Shown here piece by piece: positions 1-8,643 of a stretch of DNA of 64,000 nucleotides (positions within the stretch are counted from its first letter, which is position 1; every line of letters begins with the position of its first letter). The stretch comes from VXNE01 sp965206615 (GTDB lineage: Bacteria; Pseudomonadota; Gammaproteobacteria; Pseudomonadales; Azotimanducaceae), in NCBI GenBank assembly GCA_965206615.1, contig CBDBKI010000005.1, positions 3,720,001-3,784,000 on the forward strand, given 5' to 3'. The position numbers were made by a program, and so were the translations under genes. The notes below the pieces were generated by a model. The model searched no databases. It was not told where the DNA came from and was given only the letters and a program-made list of their open reading frames with translations.

Positions 1-521
1 GCCGGGAGCGTGTGCAGGGTGTGGATGCCAAAGCCGATTTGCCACGCGACGTAGACATCGGCTGCGGAAAACGCCTCGCCCGCGACGTAGCCGCCGCCGG
101 CAACGGCCTGTTCCAGTACGTCCACGACGGTGTCGAGGTCGCCGTATCCCACCCCCTGCCGCTGCTCGGCCATGATCTCGAAGCCGAGCAACCGGTTCGT
201 CGTCGCCGCTTCCAGCGGGCCCGCCGCGAAGAACAGCCAGCGGTAGTACGCGCCGCGGGCGTTCGTGTCGGGCGCCAGGCCGGCCTCGGGGAACGCATCC
301 GCGAGGTAGGCGCAGATGGCGGCCGCCTCGGTCACGACGACATCGCCGTGGCGCAGCGCGGGTACCTTGCCCATCGGGTTGACGGCTCGATACGCTGCGG
401 ACTTCATCTCCTCGTACTGCAGCACCTCGACGCGGTATTCCTCCCCGACCTCCTCGAGCATCCAGCGCGCGATTCGGCCCCGGGACATGGGGTGCGTGTA
501 AAAGATCAGTTCATTCGACAT
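1..521 (-). CDS. Glutathione S-transferase family protein (C-terminus cut by window edge)
   Basis: Cytosolic GST, expected to conjugate glutathione to electrophiles or to act in ring-cleavage and isomerisation catabolism. About 173 residues are visible and the gene runs off the left edge. The N-terminal thioredoxin-like domain starts MSNELIFYTHPMSRGRIARW. The cis-Pro motif GKVPAL and the following acidic/Ser turn (VVTEAAAICAYLAD) that bind glutathione are present, followed by the all-helical domain with FSAADVYVAWQ. The ATG at 521 has AGGAG 7 nt upstream, which fixes the start. The family is clear; the substrate is unknown. Confidence 0.85.
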   Translation of the reverse strand, partial: MSNELIFYTHPMSRGRIARWMLEEVGEEYRVEVLQYEEMKSAAYRAVNPMGKVPALRHGDVVVTEAAAICAYLADAFPEAGLAPDTNARGAYYRWLFFAAGPLEAATTNRLLGFEIMAEQRQGVGYGDLDTVVDVLEQAVAGGGYVAGEAFSAADVYVAWQIGFGIHTLHTLP

Positions 522-583
522 CGGAGTTCTCCTGCATCGGCCCCCGACGGGACCGGTTGTTCACCATACGTCAGCACGCGGAC

Positions 584-1577
584 TCAAGCGCGCCGCCCGG
601 GATCCGACGACGGGGCTTCGTAGAGCAACCCCGCCGCAATGTCCCGTGCTTCGGCAAGCGTATCGACCCTCCGCCCTTCCGGCATCTGCTGGAGGATGTT
701 GAGCGCCTGCAACGTCTGCGCCACGGAGCCGGAGAGACCCATCACGATCGCCTCCGTGCGCGCCCTGGCGGCGTCGTCGAGCAGGCGGTCGAGGACCATG
801 GCGGCGCTGTCGTCCACGTAGGTCGCCCCCGAGAAGTCGAAGATCATCACCTCGTGGTCCTTGATGTCCGCGCCGATCACCTCGGTCAACCTGTGCGACG
901 ACGCCACCGTGAACCGTCCCCGCAGCGCGACCAGTCCCACCCGGGCGGCATACGGATCCTCGGCAAGGTCCTCCCTGCCGGCAAAGAAGGTCCGATCCTG
1001 CAACGGCACGGACATGACGCTGTCGAGCTCCAGGCGCTCGAGGCCACAGCGCCCCCACCGCGAGCGCCAGGAGGCCGATCGAGAGGGCGCTCACGTTCAT
1101 CGACGCAACCGCCTCCGGCAGCGCCCGGATCGCACCGAGCGCTCCGCCTGGCACCACCGGCAGCCCGAGTAGCGGCAGCACCTGCATCAGCACCACGATG
1201 ATGCCGATGCCGGACATGAAACCGGAGACCACCACGTGGGGCGTGTACGCGACGAAACGGCCGATCCGCGAGACGCCGAGCAGGACCTGCAGCAGCCCGC
1301 CGAGCACCACCACGGTCAGCGCTTCGGCGAGGGTGTTCGCGTGGCTCGTCACGATGACGGCCATGGCGACCGTCATGGGCGCGGTCGGACCCGATATCTG
1401 CGACCGCGTCCCCCCGAACATCGAGGCGAACAGACCCGTTGCGATGGCGCCGTAGAGGCCGGCGGCGGCGCCCATGCCGGACGCCACGCCAAACGCCAAC
1501 GCCACGGGCAAGGCCACAACCGCAGCGGTGACGCCTCCGAAGAGATCGCCGCGGAGGGTTTCGAGGTCGTATTTCAC
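584..1577 (-). pseudogene. SulP-family anion transporter with STAS domain, internally deleted and frameshifted
   Basis: SulP proteins are inner-membrane sulfate/bicarbonate-type anion transporters with 10-14 membrane segments followed by a cytoplasmic STAS domain. A GTG at 1577 opens a frame encoding only the first membrane part, including the SulP signature FGGTRSQISGPTAPMTVAMA. It stays recognisable to about LLALAVGALWPR near 1040. A second frame then carries the end of a linker (LELDSVMSVPLQDRTFFAG) and a full STAS domain with DFSGATYVDDSAA. Roughly the second half of the membrane domain is missing and the two parts are in different frames, so no working transporter can be made. The isolated STAS part could start at the ATG at 1015 (143 aa), but no ribosome site supports this. 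Confidence 0.8.
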
Positions 1578-1872
1578 GCCGACGGTTCTGGTACCCGTAT
1601 CTGGAACGCGCGGGACATCCGACGTGCCGCCAACACGGTGGAGCGGAGTCCTGCACGGCCCCGCGCCACGCCGGCGCTGTTGATTACGGCCTCCGTGTGC
1701 CCCCTTCGAGACCGTGCGCCGAATCATAGCCTTTCGGGGCGGTGAAACGACAGGAGACGCGCGCCGCGACCGCCCGCTACACGACCTTTCCACCGCCGCA
1801 GACAGGGTCCGCAGGCTCCCGGGAACGGGCTCGGGCGCGCGCATCTACAAAATTTGGCCACCGATGTCAATA

Positions 1873-1901
1873 TTCCAACTTCCGGCCGCGGGCGCTAAAG
1901 T
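1873..1901 (+). promoter_or_regulatory. Possible sigma70-type promoter for the 59-aa gene
   Basis: TTCCAA (1873-1878) and TAAAGT (1896-1901) are separated by 17 bp. This sits just upstream of a good ribosome site (GGGAGG, 1913-1918) and an ATG at 1924. The match to consensus is modest. The rest of the 1578-1923 gap shows no other gene. Confidence 0.3.
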
Positions 1902-1923
1902 AGCGGGCCGCAGGGAGGAACCA

Positions 1924-2103
1924 ATGGCAAACAAACCACGTACCGACGCGGCCATCGCCCGCACCAGGGAGCAACTCGCAGCAGACGTAGACGTCTTTCT
2001 CAAGTCGGGAAACAAGATCAAGCAAATCCCCATGGGCCTCAGCGGCCAGGGCCCTTCGAGCGGCGGACGCAAGCAACTCGTTCTCAAACCACGCCGGGCG
2101 TAG
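1924..2103 (+). CDS. Small basic conserved-type protein, 59 aa
   Basis: A 59-residue soluble protein beginning MANKPRTDAAIARTREQL. It has a predicted amphipathic helix followed by FLKSGNKIKQIPMGLSG and a basic C-terminus ending KPRRA. The FLxxGxKIxxIPxG pattern resembles small gammaproteobacterial proteins of unknown role and loosely recalls the C-terminal half of the RNA-polymerase-binding protein SutA, though without its acidic N-terminus. GGGAGG lies 5 nt before the ATG, and a promoter-like sequence lies just upstream. It appears to be transcribed alone. Function unknown; the SutA comparison is only a guess. Confidence 0.6.
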   Translation: MANKPRTDAAIARTREQLAADVDVFLKSGNKIKQIPMGLSGQGPSSGGRKQLVLKPRRA

Positions 2104-2207
2104 CGACCCGACATCCAGCGCCGCAAGCAGTACTACAGACGGCGACACCCACATAGCGATCTCCACCGGAACTCCGGCGGTTCTTGCCCACGCAGCCACG
2201 CCAATCC

Positions 2208-3005
2208 ATGTACGAACCATCCACCGAAGGCCTGCGCACCGGGTTGCGCGACGGACGCCTTGCGGTGGGCTTCGACCGCATCGAGACCGACAACCGCATC
2301 GACTACGTCATGCTGGAGGCGCTGGCTGCGCTATGCCGCAAGGCTGCGGACGACCCGCAGGTGCGCGTACTGGTCCTCGAGGGTAGCCACGGCAAGTTCT
2401 CCGCCGGAGCCGCGCTCGACATGGGTCCGTGGCCGGCCCGCTTCGAACGTCGCCACCCGCAGGGCTCCCACGGCCCCGCTCCGCTGCCCGAACAGGATGC
2501 CCTGCGCGCGCTACGCAACTGCATGAAGCCGACGGTCGCACTCCTCGAAGGGACGGCGTCCGGTCTGGCCCTCGACCTGGCCTGCGTTTGCGACCTGCGT
2601 CTGGCCCTGCCCGACACGCGCATCTCGGACCCCCGCGTCGCCGGCGGGAGCGCCGCCTCGACCGGCATCGCCTACGTGTTGCCGCGTCTGATCGGCCAGT
2701 CGCAGGCCATGCGTATCCTGCTGCTGGGCGAGACCCTCGATGCGGACGAAGCGCTGCGCATCCGCCTCGTGCATCGCCTCGTCGAGACCCGCGACGAAGC
2801 GGATGCCGCCATCGCCGAGATCGCCGCGCTGCCCACGCGGGCTTGGGAAGTGCACAAGATGCAGGTGCTCGGCCAGCTCGACCTCGACTTCGAGTCGGCC
2901 ATGGTGCACAGCCTCGGTATCCGCCAGACCCATGTCATCGAGGACCGCGAAGAGGGCGTACGCGCCTGGCGCGAGCGGCGCGATCCGCGGTTCACCGGAC
3001 GGTGA
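2208..3005 (+). CDS. Enoyl-CoA hydratase/isomerase (crotonase) family protein
   Basis: A crotonase-fold CoA-ester enzyme of 265 aa. The oxyanion-hole segments are SHGKFSAGAALD and EGTASGLALDLACVCDLRLA. The position of the first catalytic Glu of true hydratases (GxxxE after the second oxyanion motif) carries Asp, and the second Glu region reads ISDPRVAGGSAAST, so it may not be a standard hydratase. ATG 2208 is preferred over an in-frame TTG at 2184 because crotonase homology begins shortly after. It is the first gene of a four-gene overlapping operon (2208-5071); its TGA overlaps the GTG of the next crotonase. Confidence 0.85.
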   Translation: MYEPSTEGLRTGLRDGRLAVGFDRIETDNRIDYVMLEALAALCRKAADDPQVRVLVLEGSHGKFSAGAALDMGPWPARFERRHPQGSHGPAPLPEQDALRALRNCMKPTVALLEGTASGLALDLACVCDLRLALPDTRISDPRVAGGSAASTGIAYVLPRLIGQSQAMRILLLGETLDADEALRIRLVHRLVETRDEADAAIAEIAALPTRAWEVHKMQVLGQLDLDFESAMVHSLGIRQTHVIEDREEGVRAWRERRDPRFTGR

Positions 3006-3715
3006 GCGACGCAGCCCTCCTCGTCGTCGAGGACGACGGCCCCGTCCGCCACATTCGCCTCAATCGACCGGACAAGCTCAACGCCATCGATCCGCTCCAG
3101 CACGAGCGCATCGGGCGGGCGTTTCTCGACGCGGGTGCCGACGACGGTGTCCGGGCCATCGCCTTCTCCGGGATCGGCCGCGCGTTCTGCGCCGGCGACG
3201 ACCTCTCGGCCGACTCCCGGGCGTGGCCGGAACGCATGCGGAACCGCCAGGTGGATCTCGACCTGGGCCTCGGCCCCGCGCTTCTGCTCGAAACCGCCGG
3301 GTTCGTACGCCACGTCGGCAAGCCCACCATCGCGCTCATGCACGGAGCGGCGCTTGGATCCGGCTACGACTACAGCCTGTCGTGCGACTTCCGCCTCGCG
3401 ACGGCGGACGTCAACTACGGCGATCCACGCATCCATCGGGCGATGTGGGCGGCCGAGGGTTGGTCCTACAAGCTCGTGCGCCAGCTCGATCAATCCGCCG
3501 TCACGCCGATCGCCTACCTGGGCGAGCGCATGGACGGCGCGCGCGCCTACGACTATGGCCTCGTGCACCGGGTCTACCCCGCCGGCAGCGATCTGCTGGA
3601 GGTCGCGAGGCCCTTCCTGGCCGCGCTCGCGGCGCTTCCCCCGCACGCGTACCGCGAGACGAAACGCGCGATACTCGCGGGCCTGGACTCCGGATTCGAG
3701 ACCGCCCTGCGATGA
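3002..3715 (+). CDS. Enoyl-CoA hydratase/isomerase family protein
   Basis: Second crotonase of the operon, 237 aa, starting at a GTG that overlaps the previous stop (GTGA). It contains the N-terminal strand HIRLNRPDKLNAID, the first oxyanion segment FSGIGRAFCAGDD and the second HGAALGSGYDYSLSCDFRLA. The first catalytic Glu is replaced (YDY context). Its sequence is clearly different from the upstream copy, so this is an old duplication or a recruited paralogue. Translational coupling implies stoichiometric expression, possibly as hetero-oligomers. The next gene starts in the ATGA overlap at 3712. Confidence 0.88.
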   Translation: MSDAALLVVEDDGPVRHIRLNRPDKLNAIDPLQHERIGRAFLDAGADDGVRAIAFSGIGRAFCAGDDLSADSRAWPERMRNRQVDLDLGLGPALLLETAGFVRHVGKPTIALMHGAALGSGYDYSLSCDFRLATADVNYGDPRIHRAMWAAEGWSYKLVRQLDQSAVTPIAYLGERMDGARAYDYGLVHRVYPAGSDLLEVARPFLAALAALPPHAYRETKRAILAGLDSGFETALR

Positions 3716-4422
3716 ACGCTCAGCCAGCCCGCTTCGATCCCCTGCGCTCCGACTGCCCGCTCATCGTCTACATCGACTTCAAGAGCCCCTATGCCTTCAT
3801 CGCCAAGGACCCCACGTACGCCATCGAGGATCAGCTCGGCATCGAGATCGACTGGCGCCCGCTGACCCTGGACATCCCCAGCTTCCTCGGCTCCGCGCGT
3901 CTCGACACGAAGGACAAGGTCGTCGAACAGAACCGTACCCCGGAGCAGTGGCAGGGCGTGCGCTACGCCTACCGGGACGCGCGGCGTTACGCGCGGCTGG
4001 CCGGCTACATGCTGCGCGGAACGGTGAAGATCTGGGACACCTCGCTCGTCCACATGGCGATGATGTGGGCCAAGCGCCAGGGCCGGGACATCCTCAGGCG
4101 CTACACGAACATCACATACGAGCGCTTCTGGCGCCGGGAACTCGACGCAGAGGATCCGCAGGTCGTCTCCCGGGTGCTCGCGGAAGCGGGCGCGGACATC
4201 GGGGACTTCGAGGACTTCCGCCTGGGACCCGGGCGCGTCGAGCACGACGCGATGCAGGCCGCGGCCTTCGACGCGGGAATCTATGGGGTCCCGGGTTATG
4301 TCGTCGACGGAGAGTACTTCTTCGGGCGCGAGAACCTGCCGATGGTGCGCTGGATCCTGACGGGGCGCAAAGGGCCGGCTCCCGATATCGCCTACCGCCG
4401 CTTCGGGGCCGCCGATGGCTGA
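3712..4422 (+). CDS. DsbA-like / 2-hydroxychromene-2-carboxylate isomerase family protein
   Basis: A 236-aa thioredoxin-fold protein of the DsbA/kappa-GST/HCCA isomerase group. After the first strand it reads YIDFKSPYAFIAKDP, the usual S-P motif in place of a CxxC, so it is not a disulfide oxidase. The all-helical insertion is followed by the cis-Pro region GIYGVPGYVVDGEYFFGREN and the C-terminal RWIL helix. Such enzymes use glutathione as cofactor in isomerisation of aromatic catabolites. It is coupled by ATGA to the upstream crotonase and overlaps the following paralogue by 8 bp. Confidence 0.82.
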   Translation: MNAQPARFDPLRSDCPLIVYIDFKSPYAFIAKDPTYAIEDQLGIEIDWRPLTLDIPSFLGSARLDTKDKVVEQNRTPEQWQGVRYAYRDARRYARLAGYMLRGTVKIWDTSLVHMAMMWAKRQGRDILRRYTNITYERFWRRELDAEDPQVVSRVLAEAGADIGDFEDFRLGPGRVEHDAMQAAAFDAGIYGVPGYVVDGEYFFGRENLPMVRWILTGRKGPAPDIAYRRFGAADG

Positions 4423-5071
4423 TCCTTCAGCCGGGGAGCGCGAGGGGCTTGCCCCTCGCACGAAAGAGCCCTTCGTCCCAACGAAGCCGCTGACGGTCGG
4501 CATCGACATCAAGAGCCCCGAGTGCTACCTGGCGCTCGGGCCGACGCGCGCCCTGGTCAGCGAGTCAGGCGTCGACGTCGACTGGCTGCCGGTCGTGACC
4601 TCCCCGCCCCGCCCCGCCCCGGACGGAGACGACCGGGCCTCGCGCCACAAGCGCCATCGCGCCGCCTACCGCGCCATGGACCTCGCCCGGTACGCGCGAG
4701 CCACCGGCCTCACGATTCGCGCTCCCGAGCGCACGCCAGACTCCACCCTGGCGGGCATGGCGATGCTCGCCGCGAAGGCGCACTCGAACGACGCCCTGCA
4801 GGGGTTTCTCGACCGCGCGTTCGAACGCTACTGGAAGGCGGACCTCGACCTCGAGGATCGCGGCGCTCTGCGGGCGATCCTCGACGAGGTCGGTGTCGCA
4901 GACTTCGCCGAAGACGCCGCGGGCTTCCAGGCACTGCTGGAGAGTCTGGGCGAGGCCGGACTCTTCACCGCGCCGGCCTACCTGGTGGAGAACGAGGTCT
5001 TCAACGGCCGGGCGCACCTGCCGATGATCCGATGGATTCTCGAAGGACGCGTCGGCCCGGGCCCGATCTGA
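4415..5071 (+). CDS. DsbA-like thioredoxin-fold protein, paralogue of the preceding gene
   Basis: A 218-aa protein with the same fold and domain order as its neighbour: first strand VGIDIKSPECYLALGP, helical insertion, then cis-Pro strand TAPAYLVENEVFNGRAHLPM and RWILEGR. It has a short N-terminal extension (about 25 residues, charged) absent from the partner and lacks a CxxC. The 8-bp overlap with the upstream gene and shared architecture suggest a tandem duplicate functioning as a heterodimer or on a second substrate. It is the last gene of the 2208-5071 operon. Confidence 0.78.
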   Translation: MADPSAGEREGLAPRTKEPFVPTKPLTVGIDIKSPECYLALGPTRALVSESGVDVDWLPVVTSPPRPAPDGDDRASRHKRHRAAYRAMDLARYARATGLTIRAPERTPDSTLAGMAMLAAKAHSNDALQGFLDRAFERYWKADLDLEDRGALRAILDEVGVADFAEDAAGFQALLESLGEAGLFTAPAYLVENEVFNGRAHLPMIRWILEGRVGPGPI

Positions 5072-5163
5072 CCGCGTCCGCCGGGCACCGCGCGACCGGC
5101 GGGTCCCCGAACTTGCGAGCCCTCCGAATCACTCGGTGTCGACGAGAACGCGCGCCACCAAAG

Positions 5164-5397
5164 TCAATCCCTGTTCCACGTGTCGCGCAGGGTATCCGGA
5201 GTCGGCAGGTCGGATCGATGCCGCCAGATACCGGCCGCTTCATGCAGCACTGCCTTGCGCCTCGCCCGCGTGTCCTGTTCGAGGAACCGGTCGATAGCCT
5301 CGCGGATGAGCTCGCTCTGCGGCTTGCCCCCGGCCCTCGCGATTGCCGCAAGGCGGTCACGCTGACGATCCGTGAGATAGACCTGTGTCCTGATCAT
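5164..5397 (-). CDS. CopG/ribbon-helix-helix-type antitoxin-like protein (orphan)
   Basis: A 77-aa protein starting MIRTQVYLTDRQRDRLAAIA. It has the single beta-strand followed by two helices (SELIREAIDRFLEQ) typical of ribbon-helix-helix antitoxins that dimerise, bind the operator and wrap around a toxin with the C-terminal tail. No PIN, RelE or other toxin gene follows on the minus strand; within about 100 bp the convergent end of the DsbA-like gene is reached. It lies 29 bp downstream of the phosphotriesterase gene. It is either an orphan antitoxin or a stand-alone regulator. Confidence 0.72.
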   Translation of the reverse strand: MIRTQVYLTDRQRDRLAAIARAGGKPQSELIREAIDRFLEQDTRARRKAVLHEAAGIWRHRSDLPTPDTLRDTWNRD

Positions 5398-5426
5398 CCA
5401 GGCGGGCTGCCGAACCCGCCGCCCCC

Positions 5427-6380
5427 TCAACTTCCGCCGAAGAACCGCCGCGGGTTGTCGACGAAAAGTGTCTGCACCGTCGCCTCGCCCACGCCCATCT
5501 CGAGCAGATCGGGAATCACGTGGCGGTGGATGTACTGGAACTGGTCCACGTTCTGGCGCTTGAACTGGTGTTCGTCCGGCATCGAACCGTCCGGGTTCTC
5601 CTTGAAGATGTGCAGGCAGACGCAGTCGTGGGAGGGACAGAGCTGGTCGGTGTACCCCATGTCGATCAGGGTCTTCAGGGTGACCGTGCGCATGTGCGGA
5701 CTGACCAGGTAGCCAGGGTAGCGGTCGAGCCCCAGGTAGCAGCCCTGATCGAGGATCCACTTCAGATATTCGGTGTCCGTGGTGTCGTTCGAGTGGTCGA
5801 TCTTGACCTTCGTGAGGTCGACACCCTCCTCCCGGAAGATCTCGATCTGCCGCCGTCCGACGTGTCCGGTGGGATAGGAATGCACCATGATGGGCACGCC
5901 AGTCTCGTTGTGCGCGCGCGCCACGGCCCGTGCCATGACTTCGAGCCGTTGCGTGACCCCCTCGGAGTCCGCGGCGCACTTCAGGAGCCCCGCCTTCACG
6001 TCGGTCCCCTGGAAGCCCTCCTCGATCTCGCGCACGAACTCTCGCGCCATCTGGTTGACCGAGACCCCGAGCAGCCAGCGCGGCACGTCGAGCCACCACC
6101 CCGTGACGTTGATGAGGTTCACCCCCGACGCGCGGGAAACGCGGGCCAGCAGGTCCGGCTCGCGCCCCAGGTCGAAGGTGGTCGCGTCCACCATCGTGTC
6201 GATGCCCTGCGCCTTGGCGCGCCGCAACGCGGCGATGGCTGCTTCCTCCGGGTCCGGCCCGAGCAGGTCCGGATGCCAGCGATACAGCGACGGACCCGCC
6301 ACCATGACGTGTTCGTGCATCAGCGTGAAACCGAGGTCATCGGACCCAATCGGCCCGAGTACGGAGTTGATCTGTGTCAT
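5427..6380 (-). CDS. Phosphotriesterase-family amidohydrolase
   Basis: A 317-aa binuclear-metal TIM-barrel hydrolase of the phosphotriesterase/lactonase group. The metal ligands are visible: TLMHEHV (HxH), the bridging Lys in VKAGLLKCA, His in IMVHSYPTG, His in KIDHSNDT, and Asp in LCPSHDCVC. Members hydrolyse organophosphates, lactones or related esters; the natural substrate here cannot be read. The ATG at 6380 has AAGGGG 6 nt upstream. It diverges from the LLM oxidoreductase at 6476 with about 95 bp between them, which probably holds both promoters. Confidence 0.88.
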   Translation of the reverse strand: MTQINSVLGPIGSDDLGFTLMHEHVMVAGPSLYRWHPDLLGPDPEEAAIAALRRAKAQGIDTMVDATTFDLGREPDLLARVSRASGVNLINVTGWWLDVPRWLLGVSVNQMAREFVREIEEGFQGTDVKAGLLKCAADSEGVTQRLEVMARAVARAHNETGVPIMVHSYPTGHVGRRQIEIFREEGVDLTKVKIDHSNDTTDTEYLKWILDQGCYLGLDRYPGYLVSPHMRTVTLKTLIDMGYTDQLCPSHDCVCLHIFKENPDGSMPDEHQFKRQNVDQFQYIHRHVIPDLLEMGVGEATVQTLFVDNPRRFFGGS

Positions 6381-6475
6381 GGTGGCCCCTTGTTCTCCGT
6401 GGATCCGCGCCGAGAGGCCGGCCCGCCCGAACCGGCCGGCTGCCGCGCCGCGCCGCGATGTTACTCTAGCGCGCC

Positions 6476-7315
6476 ATGAACATCGGACTCTTCAACTTCG
6501 CCACGGACTACTCCATGCCCGTCCCGGACCTTGCGCGCGAGGCCGAGGCGCGCGGGTTCGAATCCCTGTGGATTCCCGAACACACCCACATCCCCGCCTC
6601 CCGCGCAACACCCTGGCCTGGCGGCGGCGACCTGCCGCGGGAATACGCCCACACGTTCGACCCCTTCACGGTCCTGGGCGCGGCGGCGGCCGTGACGTCC
6701 ACGATCAAGCTCGGCACGAGCATCGTTCTGATCGTCGAGCGCGACACCATCACGGCGGCGAAGGCGGCCGCGAGCGTCGACCATCTCTCCGGGGGGCGCT
6801 TCCTGTTCGGCCTCGGCGGCGGCTGGAACCGGGAGGAGGCGGAGCACCACGGCACCGAGTGGGACACGCGTTTCAGGCGCCTCGCCGAGCAGATGCAGGC
6901 GATGAAGGCCATCTGGACCGAGGTCAAGGCGGAGTTCCATGGCGACTACGTGGACTTCGATCCCATCTTTTCGTGGCCGAAGCCCGTGCAGAAGCCGCAT
7001 CCGCCGATCCTGCTGGGCGGCGAGACCATCCACACGCTGCGCCGGATCGTGCAGCACGGCGACGGCTGGCTGCCCCGGGCGCGGGATCCCGAACGCGTGC
7101 TCGAGAGCATCCCGACCTTGCGGCGGCTGGCGGCAGAGGCCGGACGCGATCCGGACAGCATCGGCGTCTCGGTGTTCGCGCTGCCGCCGGACCCGGACCT
7201 CGTGGCGCGCTTCACGGAAGCGGGCGTGGAACGCATCATCTTCGCGCTGCAACCGGACGACGCGGACGCCTCCCGGCGGCGGATGGACCGCCTGGCCGGG
7301 TTCCTGGGCGGCTGA
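6476..7315 (+). CDS. LLM-class flavin-dependent (F420/FMN) oxidoreductase
   Basis: A 279-aa luciferase-like TIM barrel. Family hallmarks are the opening MNIGLFNFATDYSM, SLWIPEHTHIP, the strand IKLGTSIVLI, the SGGRFLFGLGGGWNREEAE turn and PPILLGGE. The C-terminus with GVERIIFALQP fits the TIGR03619-type F420 subgroup. Likely role: hydride transfer to, or oxygenation of, a carbonyl substrate in catabolism. It is followed 35 bp later by a crotonase on the same strand, suggesting one transcript. Confidence 0.85.
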   Translation: MNIGLFNFATDYSMPVPDLAREAEARGFESLWIPEHTHIPASRATPWPGGGDLPREYAHTFDPFTVLGAAAAVTSTIKLGTSIVLIVERDTITAAKAAASVDHLSGGRFLFGLGGGWNREEAEHHGTEWDTRFRRLAEQMQAMKAIWTEVKAEFHGDYVDFDPIFSWPKPVQKPHPPILLGGETIHTLRRIVQHGDGWLPRARDPERVLESIPTLRRLAAEAGRDPDSIGVSVFALPPDPDLVARFTEAGVERIIFALQPDDADASRRRMDRLAGFLGG

Positions 7316-7350
7316 ACCCGCCGCCTCGGGCGCCCCTCGGACCGGAACGC

Positions 7351-8172
7351 ATGGAACTCAAGACGACCCGCTACCGGGTCGAAGACGCTATCGCGACGAT
7401 CACCCTCGCCCGGCCGCACCGCATGAACGCCTGGACCGGGCGCATGCACACGGAATACCGGCACAGCCTCGCCCGCGCGAATGCGGATGCGGCCGTGCGG
7501 GCGATCGTCGTCACCGGGGAGGGTCGTGCCTTCTGTGTCGGCGCCGATGCCGAGGCGCTCACCGGACACGTGGCCCGCGGCGGCTACGATTCCGGTACGG
7601 ACAACGCCATCGCCCGCCCGGGGTACGGCGTGCGGCCCGAGTTCGACGCGACCTTCGCCTACCACTTCGGCCTCGACAAGCCGATCATCGCCGCGATCAA
7701 CGGACCGGCGGCGGGGGTCGGACTGGTGCTCGCCTGCTACGCGGACCTGCGCTTCGCCGCCTCCGGCGTCAACCTGAGCACGGCGCACGGCAAGCTGAAC
7801 CTGCCGGCGGAGTACGGACTCTCCTGGCTCCTGCCCCGGCTGATCGGCCTGACGCGCGCCAACGAACTGCTGTTGTCGAGCCGCAAGTTCACCACCGACG
7901 AAGCCCTGCAGCTCGGCCTCGTGAACGCCGTGCTACCCGGCGACGAACTGCTCACCCACACCTACGACTACGCCGCCAACCTGATCCGCACCGTCTCTCC
8001 CGCATCGTTGCGTGCGACCCGGCAGCAGATCTACACCGACCTGCACCGCGATGCCGCGGCCGCCGTCGCCGCATCGGAGGGCCTGCTCGAGGACATGATG
8101 CGGGCGCCGGACTTCGCCGAGGGGGTGGCGGCATTCACCGAACGCCGGGAGCCGCGCTGGCGGGACTCCTGA
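7351..8172 (+). CDS. Enoyl-CoA hydratase
   Basis: A 273-aa crotonase. It starts MELKTTRYRVEDAIATITLA, with oxyanion segments VTGEGRAFCVGADAE and INGPAAGVGLVLACYADLRFA. The second catalytic Glu is kept in LNLPAEYGLSWLLPRLIG, the usual signature of EchA-type hydratases, while the first Glu position is Val. ATG 7351 follows the LLM stop by 35 bp. It is the third crotonase in 6 kb. It hydrates enoyl-CoA intermediates in a beta-oxidation-like pathway; chain preference is unknown. Confidence 0.88.
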   Translation: MELKTTRYRVEDAIATITLARPHRMNAWTGRMHTEYRHSLARANADAAVRAIVVTGEGRAFCVGADAEALTGHVARGGYDSGTDNAIARPGYGVRPEFDATFAYHFGLDKPIIAAINGPAAGVGLVLACYADLRFAASGVNLSTAHGKLNLPAEYGLSWLLPRLIGLTRANELLLSSRKFTTDEALQLGLVNAVLPGDELLTHTYDYAANLIRTVSPASLRATRQQIYTDLHRDAAAAVAASEGLLEDMMRAPDFAEGVAAFTERREPRWRDS

Positions 8173-8191
8173 GGGTCGGTACGCCGCGAGT

Positions 8192-8554
8192 TCAGCCGTC
8201 CCGCGTCAGCACCTCCAGCAGGTGCCCGTCGATGTCGCGCCAGTAGAAGCCGCGCCCGCCGCGGCGGGTGTTGATCTTGCCGTCGTTCCACGAGAACGGA
8301 CCCGAGCCGTACACGACGCCATCCGTCTCGACGCGCGAGAAGATACCGTCGAATTCCGCATCGTTTACCTTGAACGCGTAGTGATGGTTCTGGAAATCCG
8401 TTGCGTTGTCGAAGTCCATCGTGAGCGCGCCGTTGACGGCGACCGGCGCGAAGTGGCCGGCGGGGCCGCGGTACTCCAGCCCCATGATGTGTGCGAAGAA
8501 ACGCGCCGACGCCTCCTTGTCGCGGGCCGGCACGATGGTGTGGTTGAGTTCCAT
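8192..8554 (-). CDS. VOC (glyoxalase/bleomycin-resistance/dioxygenase) family protein
   Basis: A 120-aa metal-dependent vicinal-oxygen-chelate protein with two beta-alpha-beta-beta-beta repeats. Visible features are MELNHTIVPARDKEASARFF with the first metal His, HHYAFKVNDAEF in the middle, and the C-terminal GRGFYWRDIDGHLLEVLT with the last metal Glu. It is convergent with the crotonase at 7351 (19 bp between stops). Candidate roles are isomerase, epimerase or lyase on a small CoA ester or aldehyde; the substrate is not predictable. Confidence 0.82.
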   Translation of the reverse strand: MELNHTIVPARDKEASARFFAHIMGLEYRGPAGHFAPVAVNGALTMDFDNATDFQNHHYAFKVNDAEFDGIFSRVETDGVVYGSGPFSWNDGKINTRRGGRGFYWRDIDGHLLEVLTRDG

Positions 8555-8643
8555 GACAGGACCCCGCGGTTGCCAGATCGGGTGCGACGATAGCGCGCCC
8601 GCCGTGGGCGCGCCACCACCCCTCGAGCCGCCGAGGCGCGCGG

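Noticed and set aside
2429..3715. A 428-residue frame spanning both crotonases
   Set aside because: Only its second part is the crotonase starting at GTG 3002; the first part is an out-of-frame reading of the upstream gene.
6556..6576. GGTTCGAATCCC resembling a tRNA T-loop
   Set aside because: It lies in frame inside the LLM oxidoreductase (…RGFESLWIPE…) and no acceptor or anticodon stems can be built around it.
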